DNA of 64,000 bases from Bryobacteraceae bacterium (GTDB taxonomy: Bacteria; Acidobacteriota; Terriglobia; Bryobacterales; Bryobacteraceae): assembly GCA_029975915.1 (NCBI GenBank), contig JARKOC010000062.1, forward strand, positions 1 through 64,000, given 5' to 3'. The notes below the pieces were generated by a model, which searched no databases, was not told where the DNA came from, and saw nothing but the letters and a program-made list of their open reading frames with translations. Each line of letters starts with the position of its first letter. Position 1 is the first letter of the stretch. The position numbers were made by a program, and so were the translations under genes. Shown one piece after another: positions 26,249 to 34,176 of this stretch.

Positions 26249-27397
26249 ATGTCGAAACAGATTCGCGTAGGAATGATCGGCTACGGGTTCATGGCCCGTA
26301 CGCACTCGAACGCCCACAATCGCCTCAACAACTTCTTTCCGGTTGAGCACAAGATGGTGCTCAAGGCCTGCACCGGCCTTGAACCCGAAAAAGTCGCCCA
26401 GTTCGCCGCCACTTGGGGCTATGAGCGAACTGAGGATGACTGGCGCAAGATCGTCGCCGCCGATGACATCGACCTGATCGACATCTGCACGCCGAACAAC
26501 ACCCACGCCGAGATCGCCATCGCCGCCGCCAAGGCGGGCAAGATGGTGTTCTGCGAGAAACCCCTGGCCCGCACGGTGGAAGAGGCCCAGACCATGGTGG
26601 ACGCGGTCGAAGCCGCTGGCGTCACCAATATGGTTTCGTTCAATTACCGCCGCGTCCCGGCGATCACGCTCGCCAAGCAGATGATCGACGCCGGACGGAT
26701 AGGCCGCCCCTTCCACTTCCGGGCGAACTTTTTGCAGGACTGGACGATCTCGCCCGACGTGCCCCAGGGAGGCGACGCGCTGTGGCGGCTGGACGTAAAA
26801 GCCGCCGGTTCGGGCGTCACCGGCGACCTGCTGGCTCATAACATCGACGTCGCGATGTGGCTCAACGGACCCATCACTCGTGTCACGGCAAAGACCGAGA
26901 CTTTCGTCAAAGAGCGCAAGAACGTCCTCACCGGCAAGGTGGAGCCTGTCGGCATCGACGACGCCTGCCTGTTCATCGCCGAGTTCGCCAACGGGTCTCT
27001 GGGCTTGTTTGAGTCCACCCGTTACGCCCGCGGCCACAAGGCGCTGAAGACCTTTGAACTCAATGGCGAACACGGCTCGCTGGCCTTCAACCTCGAAGAG
27101 ATGGAGTATCTTGATTTCTTCGAATATAAGGGCACGGATGCTGATACGCGCGGCTGGCGGCGCATCCATGTCACCAACGGCGAGCATCCGTACATGAACC
27201 GCTTCTGGGTGCCCGGCCTGGTGATCGGTTACGAGCACACTTTCCTGAATGCGCTGGCCGATTTCGTCGCTGGAATTGAATCGGGCGTTCCGGCGGAACC
27301 GACTTTCCGCACGGGCTTGCAGACGCAGAAAGTCTGCGAAGCCGTGCTGAAATCCGGCAAGACCGGCGCCTGGGAAGAGACCGGCGTCGAACTGTAG
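26249..27397 (+). CDS. Gfo/Idh/MocA family oxidoreductase (cytoplasmic)
   Basis: A 382-residue NAD(P)-dependent sugar dehydrogenase-like protein. The Rossmann motif is [17 protein letters not shown], then [12 protein letters not shown], and the catalytic-site [13 protein letters not shown]. The C-terminal domain shows the usual beta sheet with the conserved [14 protein letters not shown] segment (Asp and His of the active site). A GGAG ribosome binding site precedes the ATG. It forms an operon with the isomerase upstream. Family members of this length and layout often oxidise inositols or glucosides at C3. Confidence 0.9.
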   Translation: MSKQIRVGMIGYGFMARTHSNAHNRLNNFFPVEHKMVLKACTGLEPEKVAQFAATWGYERTEDDWRKIVAADDIDLIDICTPNNTHAEIAIAAAKAGKMVFCEKPLARTVEEAQTMVDAVEAAGVTNMVSFNYRRVPAITLAKQMIDAGRIGRPFHFRANFLQDWTISPDVPQGGDALWRLDVKAAGSGVTGDLLAHNIDVAMWLNGPITRVTAKTETFVKERKNVLTGKVEPVGIDDACLFIAEFANGSLGLFESTRYARGHKALKTFELNGEHGSLAFNLEEMEYLDFFEYKGTDADTRGWRRIHVTNGEHPYMNRFWVPGLVIGYEHTFLNALADFVAGIESGVPAEPTFRTGLQTQKVCEAVLKSGKTGAWEETGVEL

Positions 27398-27419
27398 GCT
27401 GACAAAGTCTAACACTCAG

Positions 27420-27509
27420 GGTGCCGGTGGACGCGCGAAGGCCGTCCGCCGGCGCCGGATTCGCACCGGCAGGGTGGAACAGCATGCACATTGGGCAAAC
27501 GCCCCGTGC
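27420..27509. other. Structured intergenic segment, three stems, candidate RNA element
   Basis: Stem 1 pairs GGTGCCGGTGGAC (27420-27432) with GTCCGCCGGCGCC (27444-27456): 13 bp with two G-U pairs. Stem 2 pairs GCCGG (27454-27458) with CCGGC (27466-27470) and shares three bases with stem 1, so the two exclude each other. Stem 3 pairs GCAC and GGGC with GCCC and GTGC (27486-27509) around AAAC. There is no U tract. It lies between the Gfo/Idh/MocA stop and the Tat TIM-barrel gene. It could be a regulatory leader, a processed 3' end or a small RNA. Confidence 0.45.
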
Positions 27510-27589
27510 CGGCCGTGGCTGAAGTCTGCCGCCGCAGATCGAGCCCGTGGAGTTCATCTGGCGTGTGTCATGCTGTGTGGCGAGACATC

Positions 27590-29113
27590 ATGGACAGACG
27601 CACCTTCCTCGCCTCGCTCGCATTGCCGCCGCAAAAGCTGAAATCGTCAAACCGCGCCTTCCACCTGTGTGCCGGGACGGATGTGCTGGACCGCAATCCT
27701 GGGCTTTTGGACATCGCGCGGCGGGCTGGCGTCGAGACGATCTGGCTGGCCGGTTTCTTCTACGGGCACTGGTATTACACGCCCGAAAAGGTGAACGCCT
27801 GGGCGGCCCGGATCCACAAGGCAGGGATGAAGGCTGAATTGATCCATCTGCCGCTGGGCCATCCCGGCGATTCGCTCGGCGCGAAGGAGGGTGCACCGCC
27901 GCTGATTCCTCCACCGCACTGGCGGCAGGCTGTGCGTCCGGACGGAAGCCGCCATTGGGGCACGTCGCTGCACGCTCCGGCGGTCCAGGAGAACGCCGCC
28001 GCACTGCGGCGATGGGCGGGCAGCGGTTTCAAGAGCTTGTTTCTCGATGATGATTTCAGGCTCGCCACGGGGCCGGGAACCATTGGCGGGTGCCACTGCG
28101 ATGAACACTGGCAGCGCTTCCGGAATAAAGCCGGCTTCAACGACGGAGACAGAGGAAAGCTGAAAGAGGACATCAAGAGCCGGTCGTTGTCGCCTCTGGT
28201 GCGCGCGTGGGTGGAGTTCCATTGCGACGAACTGAGTGATTGTTACCGGCAGATGACAGCTGCGAATAAGGGCATCGACCTCGGCGTAATGGTGATGTAC
28301 CTCGGCTCCGAAAAGGCGGGAATCCGGCTGAAGGACTACAGCGGAGCCCCATTCAGGGTTGGAGAACTGATGTTCGACGACCGTCATTTCGATCCGGTCA
28401 AGGGCAAGACCGACGAACTGTTCAGTTCGCTGTTTCACAGGCGTTTCACGCCGCCGGAGATGGCTTTCAGCGAGACCACGGCGTTCCCGGCGGACAAGCT
28501 CTCGGCGCCAAACATGGCGGCCAAGCTGGCCATTTCGACCTTGAGCGATGTGCGCAACACGATGTTCATGAGCGGGATGACGCCCTTCCCGCTCGCTCAC
28601 TGGGACACGTTGCGGCCCGCTATGCGGCGTCAGGCGGAGTTGCACCAAAGAGTGGCTGGCCTTCGTCCGCATGGCCCATTCAAGCATTACTGGGGAGAGG
28701 CGAGCCGGTATGTTGGCGCTGACAAGCCGTACAGCCTTTTCCTGGCGATGGGCATTCCCTTCGAGGTCTGCAACGAACCGCCGCGCGACGGCTGGACGTT
28801 TCTGTCCGACGAGGATGCCCGCTTTGCACCGAGCATGGCGGGTACGCGATGGATCTCGCGAAAAGATGTGCAGGAGACGCTCGATGACCTCTTCGCGTTG
28901 CGGCGGCGTATCCTGCCCGAACTGAATCTGACGCCGTATATCGCGGAAGAGGTCCCGGCCGTCTGCTCCTGGCTGCGCGACGCCCGGCTGGCGCTGGTTT
29001 GGAACCTCTCGCCAGAAGCGAAAGCCCTCACTTTGCGCTTCGGAAAACACAGCCGGCGCGTCCAGACAGAGGCGCTGGGCCTTGAACTGATTGAACTCGG
29101 AGAGCCCGGCTGA
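27590..29113 (+). CDS. Tat-exported TIM-barrel-like protein of unknown function, glycoside-hydrolase-like
   Basis: A 507-residue protein starting MDRRTFLASLALPP, a short Tat-like signal. The body alternates beta strands and helices as in alpha-amylase or beta-galactosidase-like barrels: ETIWLAGFFYGHWYY, GMKAELIHLPLGHPGD, FKSLFLDDDFRLA (acidic cluster) and WVEFHCDELSDCYRQM. The C-terminus looks like a small beta domain. I cannot assign a family. The acidic DDDF segment at the end of a strand is a candidate active site. The structured segment at 27420-27509 precedes it. Confidence 0.75.
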   Translation: MDRRTFLASLALPPQKLKSSNRAFHLCAGTDVLDRNPGLLDIARRAGVETIWLAGFFYGHWYYTPEKVNAWAARIHKAGMKAELIHLPLGHPGDSLGAKEGAPPLIPPPHWRQAVRPDGSRHWGTSLHAPAVQENAAALRRWAGSGFKSLFLDDDFRLATGPGTIGGCHCDEHWQRFRNKAGFNDGDRGKLKEDIKSRSLSPLVRAWVEFHCDELSDCYRQMTAANKGIDLGVMVMYLGSEKAGIRLKDYSGAPFRVGELMFDDRHFDPVKGKTDELFSSLFHRRFTPPEMAFSETTAFPADKLSAPNMAAKLAISTLSDVRNTMFMSGMTPFPLAHWDTLRPAMRRQAELHQRVAGLRPHGPFKHYWGEASRYVGADKPYSLFLAMGIPFEVCNEPPRDGWTFLSDEDARFAPSMAGTRWISRKDVQETLDDLFALRRRILPELNLTPYIAEEVPAVCSWLRDARLALVWNLSPEAKALTLRFGKHSRRVQTEALGLELIELGEPG

Positions 29114-29220
29114 ATCCGGAAGCCGCTTGCCTCAGCCACGCTCTTTCCGGGTCTTTCATGTCCGATTTTCCGAACCCTGCCGGCCCTGTCTCCGTCTACA
29201 CTGAGGAACACGGAGGCACC

Positions 29221-29622
29221 ATGCTATCGCACGTGAAGATCCTGGCGGTCCTGCACATCGTTTTTTCCGCCATTGCGATCCTTGTCGGACTCGGCTTGTT
29301 CTTGCTTTTTGGCGGGCTGGCGGGGCTGGTGGCGGTCAACGAACATGGCTCGGACGCCTTCGCCGGGATGGCTGTCCTGGGCGGCATCGGCACATTCCTC
29401 CTGATGCTGCTGCTGGTCCTGTCCCTACCCGGCCTGATCGCCGGGATTGCCCTTCTCTACCTGAAGCCCTGGGGCAAGATCCTGGGCATCATCGTGTCTG
29501 CCCTGGACCTGCTGAGTTTCCCCTTCGGCACGGCCCTCGGAATCTACGGGCTATGGGTCTTGGTGAACCCGGAAACCGACCGTCTCTTCAAGACCGCGCA
29601 ACCGGCTGTCCGCGCAGTATAG
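29221..29622 (+). CDS. Small multi-pass membrane protein of unknown function
   Basis: A 133-residue protein with four hydrophobic helices: ILAVLHIVFSAIAILVGLGL, the GGLAGLVAV region, LLMLLLVLSLPGLIAGIALL and ILGIIVSALDLLSFPFGTAL. A GGAGG four bases before the ATG supports this start rather than the one at 29158. The YLKPWGKILGI turn is common in small membrane proteins of soil bacteria. No function is known to me. It precedes an MFS gene by 66 bp on the same strand. Confidence 0.75.
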   Translation: MLSHVKILAVLHIVFSAIAILVGLGLFLLFGGLAGLVAVNEHGSDAFAGMAVLGGIGTFLLMLLLVLSLPGLIAGIALLYLKPWGKILGIIVSALDLLSFPFGTALGIYGLWVLVNPETDRLFKTAQPAVRAV

Positions 29623-29688
29623 CCGCGAGGCTGGCTCCCCGGCCAGCGGGCCTCCCGATTCCACTATCGTGGATAGAGAGACACCTGC

Positions 29689-30984
29689 TTGCGCAGCTTC
29701 ACCAGCATCCTCAGGACCAACCGCAACTACCGCTACCTCTGGACCGGCCAGGCGGTGAGCGAAATCGGCGATCACTTCAACACGATCGCCGTGTTGAGCC
29801 TGTCGCTGCGCATCACCGGATCGGGCTTCGGCGTCGGCATGGTGATGCTGGCCCGCGTGATCCCTGCTATCCTTGCCGGACCCATCGCCGGCCTGGTGCT
29901 GGACCGCATGGATCGCCGCAAGGTCATGATCTGGAGCGACGCGCTGCGCGGCGTTGTCGCCCTGGCTCACATTCTGCTCATGATCTATCCCCAGGCCTGG
30001 CTGATGTACACACTCAGCGGGCTGTTGATGTTCGCATCGCCGTTCTTCACCGCCGGCCGTTCAGCGATCCTGCCAAAGATCACCACGCCCGAGGAACTGC
30101 ACACCGCCAACGCCCTCACCCAAACCACCGCATGGCTCACGCTCTCCATCGGCACCATGTTTGGCGGCATGTCGGCCATGCAATTCGGCTTTGGTTGGGC
30201 TTTCGCCGCCAACGCCCTTTCGTTCGCCGTCTCGGCCTGGGCCGTTTGGATGATGAAGAGCCCAGACGGCCACTTCCGGCCCGGCGGCGCCGTTCATGTA
30301 CTCAAGCGACGCATCGCCGGATGGCGTGAGTTCACCGACGGCTTGCGCTACATGCGGACACGTCCGTTGATCTTCGCCATCGGCATGGCCGGCGTTGGCT
30401 GGGCCACCGGAGGGGGCGCCGCCCAGATTCTGTTCACCCTCTATGGGGAAGTCGTCTTTCAACGCGGCCCTGCCGGCGTGGGACTAATCTGGTCGTTCGC
30501 CGGCATTGGATTGGTCATCGGCGGTCTGACCTCGCACCGGCTCGGAAACCGGCTCAGCTTCGTCGGCTATAAGCGGCTGCTCGGTGTCACCTTTCTGATC
30601 CACGGGCTTGCCTATACCGCCTTCGCCATGATGCCCACCATCTGGCTCTCGCTGATCTTCATCTCACTGTCGCGGATGTGCGTCGGGATGAACAACGTTC
30701 TCAACCGGACGATTCTTCTCACGCACGTTCCCGACGGTTTCCGCGGCCGGGTCTTCACCACGATCGAGACCATGCTGAACGTCACTATGATGGTCTCGCT
30801 GGGCATCGCCGCCTGGGCAACCGCGGTCTATCCGATCCGCACGATTGGCGTCATTGCTGGACTGCTGAGTTCGACGACGGCTCTTTACTGGGCGTGGGCG
30901 GAGGCCACTGGCCGGCTGGTACGCCCCCCAGCCAACGACATGGGCGAGGAGATCGAGGAGCCGGAAACGGTCACGCCCGCGTGA
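29689..30984 (+). CDS. MFS exporter, DHA3/EntS-like
   Basis: A 431-residue, 12-helix major facilitator of the drug/siderophore-exporter type (MFS_3). The N-terminus FTSILRTNRNYRYLWTGQAV and VSEIGDHFNTIAVLSLSL are typical of this group, as is LVLDRMDRRKVMIWSD, the loop 2-3 motif. The start is a TTG. The C-terminal tail is acidic. It overlaps the stop of the glycosyltransferase-thioesterase gene by 14 bp, tail to tail, so it could export the product of that facing operon. That link is inference from position. Confidence 0.85.
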   Translation: MRSFTSILRTNRNYRYLWTGQAVSEIGDHFNTIAVLSLSLRITGSGFGVGMVMLARVIPAILAGPIAGLVLDRMDRRKVMIWSDALRGVVALAHILLMIYPQAWLMYTLSGLLMFASPFFTAGRSAILPKITTPEELHTANALTQTTAWLTLSIGTMFGGMSAMQFGFGWAFAANALSFAVSAWAVWMMKSPDGHFRPGGAVHVLKRRIAGWREFTDGLRYMRTRPLIFAIGMAGVGWATGGGAAQILFTLYGEVVFQRGPAGVGLIWSFAGIGLVIGGLTSHRLGNRLSFVGYKRLLGVTFLIHGLAYTAFAMMPTIWLSLIFISLSRMCVGMNNVLNRTILLTHVPDGFRGRVFTTIETMLNVTMMVSLGIAAWATAVYPIRTIGVIAGLLSSTTALYWAWAEATGRLVRPPANDMGEEIEEPETVTPA

Positions 30985-32986
30985 GGTCTTCCCTTAGCGC
31001 GGCGATGACTGCATCGCGAGACCCATCCAGGTAGAGATGCCCTCCTGGGAAGACCCTCCGCGTGAATTCCCCGGTCGTCATCTCCGCCCATCGGGCCATA
31101 TGGTCGTCGCTGATGTTTGGATCAGACGCCCCATGGTAAGCGCAAACCGGCACGTCCAGCAGCGCGCCGGGCTGATGGACGTAACGCCGGTAGAGCCGCG
31201 CGTCGGCCTCCAGCGCCGGCAGCGCGATTTCCAACAGCCTCGGATCATTTAGAACCCCTGGAGGTATCCCTTCAAGGCGCTTGAGTTCCTCGATGAACTG
31301 TTTTGGCGTAGGGTCCGGCGGCGGCTGGTAGCCGATGCGGAAGACCGGTGCGCGCGCCGCCGAAACGACCAGCAATCGCGGTATCGGCAATCCGTGCGCC
31401 TTTAGCTTTCGCGCCAGTTCGAACGCGATCACCGCGCCCATGCTGTGCCCGAAGAAGGCGAAGGGGCGGTCCAGGTGCGGCTGGATCGCCTCCAGCAGCG
31501 CCGCCACCGCCTCCTCCATCGAACTCAGCGGCGGTTCCGCCGCACGATCCTCGCGGCCTGGCAATCGCACGGCGGCGACGTTTGCCACCCCCTCCAGTAG
31601 ATTCCTCCAACCCAAATAGGCCGCCGTGCCCCCTCCAGCCCACGGGAAGCAGAAAAGCCGATCTCCTGGCGTATCCCAATTGCAGGCGAACCACTGAGCC
31701 AGCCGCCGCTCAGCCGCTTTCTTCTTCAGCATCAGCGCCAGCAGTTTGCGCCTGTCGCTGCTCAAGGCGTGCGCCGGCGCTTCTGGAACTGGACCTTTCT
31801 TCGGCAGACCGAGCAAGCCTTCCAGCAACTGTTCAAACGGCAAGACGCTGAGTTGACCTGTGTAATCGAGCGCTGCCTGTCTTGAAGCCGCCGCGATCTC
31901 GCGCCAGTGTTCGCGATCGCTCGTCAATCGTCGCACCGCTTCCACCCACGGCGCGGCATCCTGTTCCGGCACTTCCGCCACCGGCACCATGCCTGAACTC
32001 ACGGCGGGCTTGTACCGCCGGATCAGCCGAACTTTCAAGAGATACGGCACACCGAGCTTGGCCTCATGGAGGCCACCAGCGTCACTGGCCACCACGGGAA
32101 TCCCCCTCGACATCGCTTCCACGACGATCCGGCTGCGCGCCTCGGCCCACAGGCTGGGCACAACCACGACTCGCGAAACCCTAAGAAAATCGTCAATATC
32201 GTCGACAGGGTCCATCCGGGTGATGTTCGGCCGGCGTCTTAGCTGTTCCAGGTCATCAGGATCGGCGCCCCAGGTCGGAATGGCGGCGAATTGAACCTGC
32301 GGCATTCTGTCGGCCAACTCAAGGAAAATGGAGATCCCCTTCACCGCGCACGGATTCACCATCGAAACGTAGGGATTGTCGAACCGCCCCAGTAGCGGAT
32401 ACTCGGTCACCGGTTCCAGCAGGGAGATCGGCACATGGATCGCCGGAATGCCTGCCCACTGCCGGACGTAGCCGGCGACATAGCGGCTTACGCCCACAAC
32501 CGCGTCGGCGCGCCGCAGCAACTCTGTCTTGCGTTCGTTCACCCCTGACGAATCCGGTCCAAACGGGACGGCAATAGTCGCCCGGACGAGGTGCACAACC
32601 CTGGCCCGCGGCGCCTTCACCGCCAGGTCGAACAGCAACTGGCCCGGGTCGTCGGTCGACGTCACGATGACGTCCGGATCAAATTCGTCGATATGACGCT
32701 GAAACGCCGGCCTCAACTCCGGCCGCCCGGCAAGCACCCGCACGTCAACTCCGCCCAGTGTGAATCGCATCTCGCCCGACTCCGTGTCCGTCTCGTGCCG
32801 CTGCCCGCGCCGGTCCAGTTCGGCAAGATACAGCCTGAGTTCTGCTTCGCCAAACCGTTCGGTCCGGGTGAACACCCTGACATGGTGGCCGCGCGCCGCC
32901 AGCGCTTCCATAAGGAGGCGGTTAGACTTGTCGCCGCCGCCATGGCCCGGATAGTAGGTCGAATTGTGCGCCAGCAGGACCTTCAC
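30971..32986 (-). CDS. GT4-type glycosyltransferase fused to a type II thioesterase
   Basis: A 671-residue two-domain protein. Residues 1-390 are a GT-B glycosyltransferase: N-terminal MKVLLAHNSTYYPGHGGGDK, VNPCAVKGISIFLELADR, and the donor-site E-x7-E at Glu282/Glu290 in AEARSRIVVEAMSRG. A basic helical linker (about 407-428, ALSSDRRKLLALMLKKKAAE) leads to a type II thioesterase: LFCFPWAGG, GREDR, the nucleophile elbow GHSMGA (Ser515), Asp622 in HGASDPN and His650 in FPGGHLYL. The catalytic triad is complete. The ATG overlaps the stop of the upstream glycosyltransferase. I know of no described protein with this fusion. Confidence 0.85.
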   Translation of the reverse strand: MKVLLAHNSTYYPGHGGGDKSNRLLMEALAARGHHVRVFTRTERFGEAELRLYLAELDRRGQRHETDTESGEMRFTLGGVDVRVLAGRPELRPAFQRHIDEFDPDVIVTSTDDPGQLLFDLAVKAPRARVVHLVRATIAVPFGPDSSGVNERKTELLRRADAVVGVSRYVAGYVRQWAGIPAIHVPISLLEPVTEYPLLGRFDNPYVSMVNPCAVKGISIFLELADRMPQVQFAAIPTWGADPDDLEQLRRRPNITRMDPVDDIDDFLRVSRVVVVPSLWAEARSRIVVEAMSRGIPVVASDAGGLHEAKLGVPYLLKVRLIRRYKPAVSSGMVPVAEVPEQDAAPWVEAVRRLTSDREHWREIAAASRQAALDYTGQLSVLPFEQLLEGLLGLPKKGPVPEAPAHALSSDRRKLLALMLKKKAAERRLAQWFACNWDTPGDRLFCFPWAGGGTAAYLGWRNLLEGVANVAAVRLPGREDRAAEPPLSSMEEAVAALLEAIQPHLDRPFAFFGHSMGAVIAFELARKLKAHGLPIPRLLVVSAARAPVFRIGYQPPPDPTPKQFIEELKRLEGIPPGVLNDPRLLEIALPALEADARLYRRYVHQPGALLDVPVCAYHGASDPNISDDHMARWAEMTTGEFTRRVFPGGHLYLDGSRDAVIAALREDLTRA

Positions 32987-34176
32987 TGCCGCCCGCGCCT
33001 CTTCCTCAACTGCTCCTTGAGCAGCTCGATCTCGCGGGGCCCCAGCCGCTTCGCACCCCCGGGGGAATTTGCCTTGGAAACCGGCTCCAGACTTAACAGC
33101 AGACGCTCAAAATCCGCGGCGTCGAGCCGTGAGACGAACTCCAGCGCCGCGTTTCTCGAAGCCGTCGACTCCCGCCAGTATTCCTTTTCATCCTCGATCA
33201 GCACGCGCAGCTGGTCCGACCAGGGTTCGATATCCTGCTGCGGCACCACCGCCACCGGCATATGCGTCTCATCGAACTCCCGCTGCCACTCCCTGATTGG
33301 ACTCACCGGCGCCACATAGCCGGTGCCCCGTTTGGCATCCACCAAACCGCCAACGTCGCTCGACAGCACCGGCAGTGCCCGCAGCATCGCTTCCATGGCG
33401 ATCAATCCGAACCCCTCGTACCACAACGACGGCATCAGCAGCAGCCTCGCTCCGGCCAGCGCATCTTCGATGTCCGGCACCGTTTCGAGTATCCGGACAT
33501 TCGGCAAGGCCCTCATTGCCGCCCTGTCCGCCGATGTCGTACCCCAACCCGCCAGACCCGCGAACTCAACGTGCGGAAACCGTTCGGCGAGCGCGAGAAA
33601 GATTGAAATCCCCTTCGCCGCGCAGGGATTCACCAACAGCACGTAACCGTCGCCGAACCGGCCCAATTGCCGGTACGGCGGTTCGCCATAAATCGGTGGG
33701 TGTATCACGGCGGCCGTTCGGTCTAGGTTCTGTTCCACGTACCTGGCCATGTGTTCGCCGATCACCACCACCGCCCGCGCTCGTTTCACGATTGCAGCAG
33801 CCTCCGGATCGGGATGCCAGCTCTCTGGGCCAAACGGAAACCACTGCGGCGTGTGGGCAAGATAAATCAGGCGCTCTCCGCCGGCTGAAGCCGCCCTGCG
33901 CAATAGGACATGGCTCAAATCCTCACTACTCACCAAAACATGATCTGGCTCGAACTCCTTGATCGCTTGCACCAGTTCCCCGCCCCTGAACGACAGGTTC
34001 CGTATGCCCCTGACCGTGACCCCGTCGACGACTGTCTCCCCGTCGGCGCCGGCTGCCGACACGACCAGGACGCCGTGCCCCGCCGCTGCCAGGTGCCTGA
34101 GCCAGGCCAGATTGCTCCTCGTCGATCCGCCCTTCGGCGGATGGTAACTCGCGTTCGACGTCAGCAGGACCTTCAT
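32983..34176 (-). CDS. GT4-type glycosyltransferase, paralogue of the fused one
   Basis: A 397-residue GT-B enzyme. It shares with its downstream neighbour the start (MKVLLTSNASYHPPKGGSTR), LLVNPCAAKGISIFLALAER and the E-x7-E motif (Glu254/Glu262 in YEGFGLIAMEAM), so the two arose by tandem duplication. Its C-terminus ends in a short charged helix (LGPREIELLKEQLRKRRGR, about 378-396) that resembles the linker of the fused paralogue and the helical linkers seen in modular NRPS/PKS proteins. Overlaps of 4 bp at both ends place it in the middle of a coupled operon. Donor and acceptor sugars unknown. Confidence 0.87.
   Translation of the reverse strand: MKVLLTSNASYHPPKGGSTRSNLAWLRHLAAAGHGVLVVSAAGADGETVVDGVTVRGIRNLSFRGGELVQAIKEFEPDHVLVSSEDLSHVLLRRAASAGGERLIYLAHTPQWFPFGPESWHPDPEAAAIVKRARAVVVIGEHMARYVEQNLDRTAAVIHPPIYGEPPYRQLGRFGDGYVLLVNPCAAKGISIFLALAERFPHVEFAGLAGWGTTSADRAAMRALPNVRILETVPDIEDALAGARLLLMPSLWYEGFGLIAMEAMLRALPVLSSDVGGLVDAKRGTGYVAPVSPIREWQREFDETHMPVAVVPQQDIEPWSDQLRVLIEDEKEYWRESTASRNAALEFVSRLDAADFERLLLSLEPVSKANSPGGAKRLGPREIELLKEQLRKRRGRQ

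Noticed and set aside
27454..27470. tRNA T-arm-like or cobalamin-riboswitch-like motif on the minus strand (GCCGGTGCGAATCCGGC)
   Set aside because: It has a T-loop-like 7-base loop, but no acceptor or anticodon stems could be placed. The wider riboswitch consensus (GGGAA, GACCCGCAAC, the AGACCTGCC end) is not found around it on either strand, so I list only the stems.
27647..29050. 467-codon open frame on the minus strand
   Set aside because: It is antisense to the Tat TIM-barrel-like gene; the product has no family features and no good start. I treat it as a shadow.
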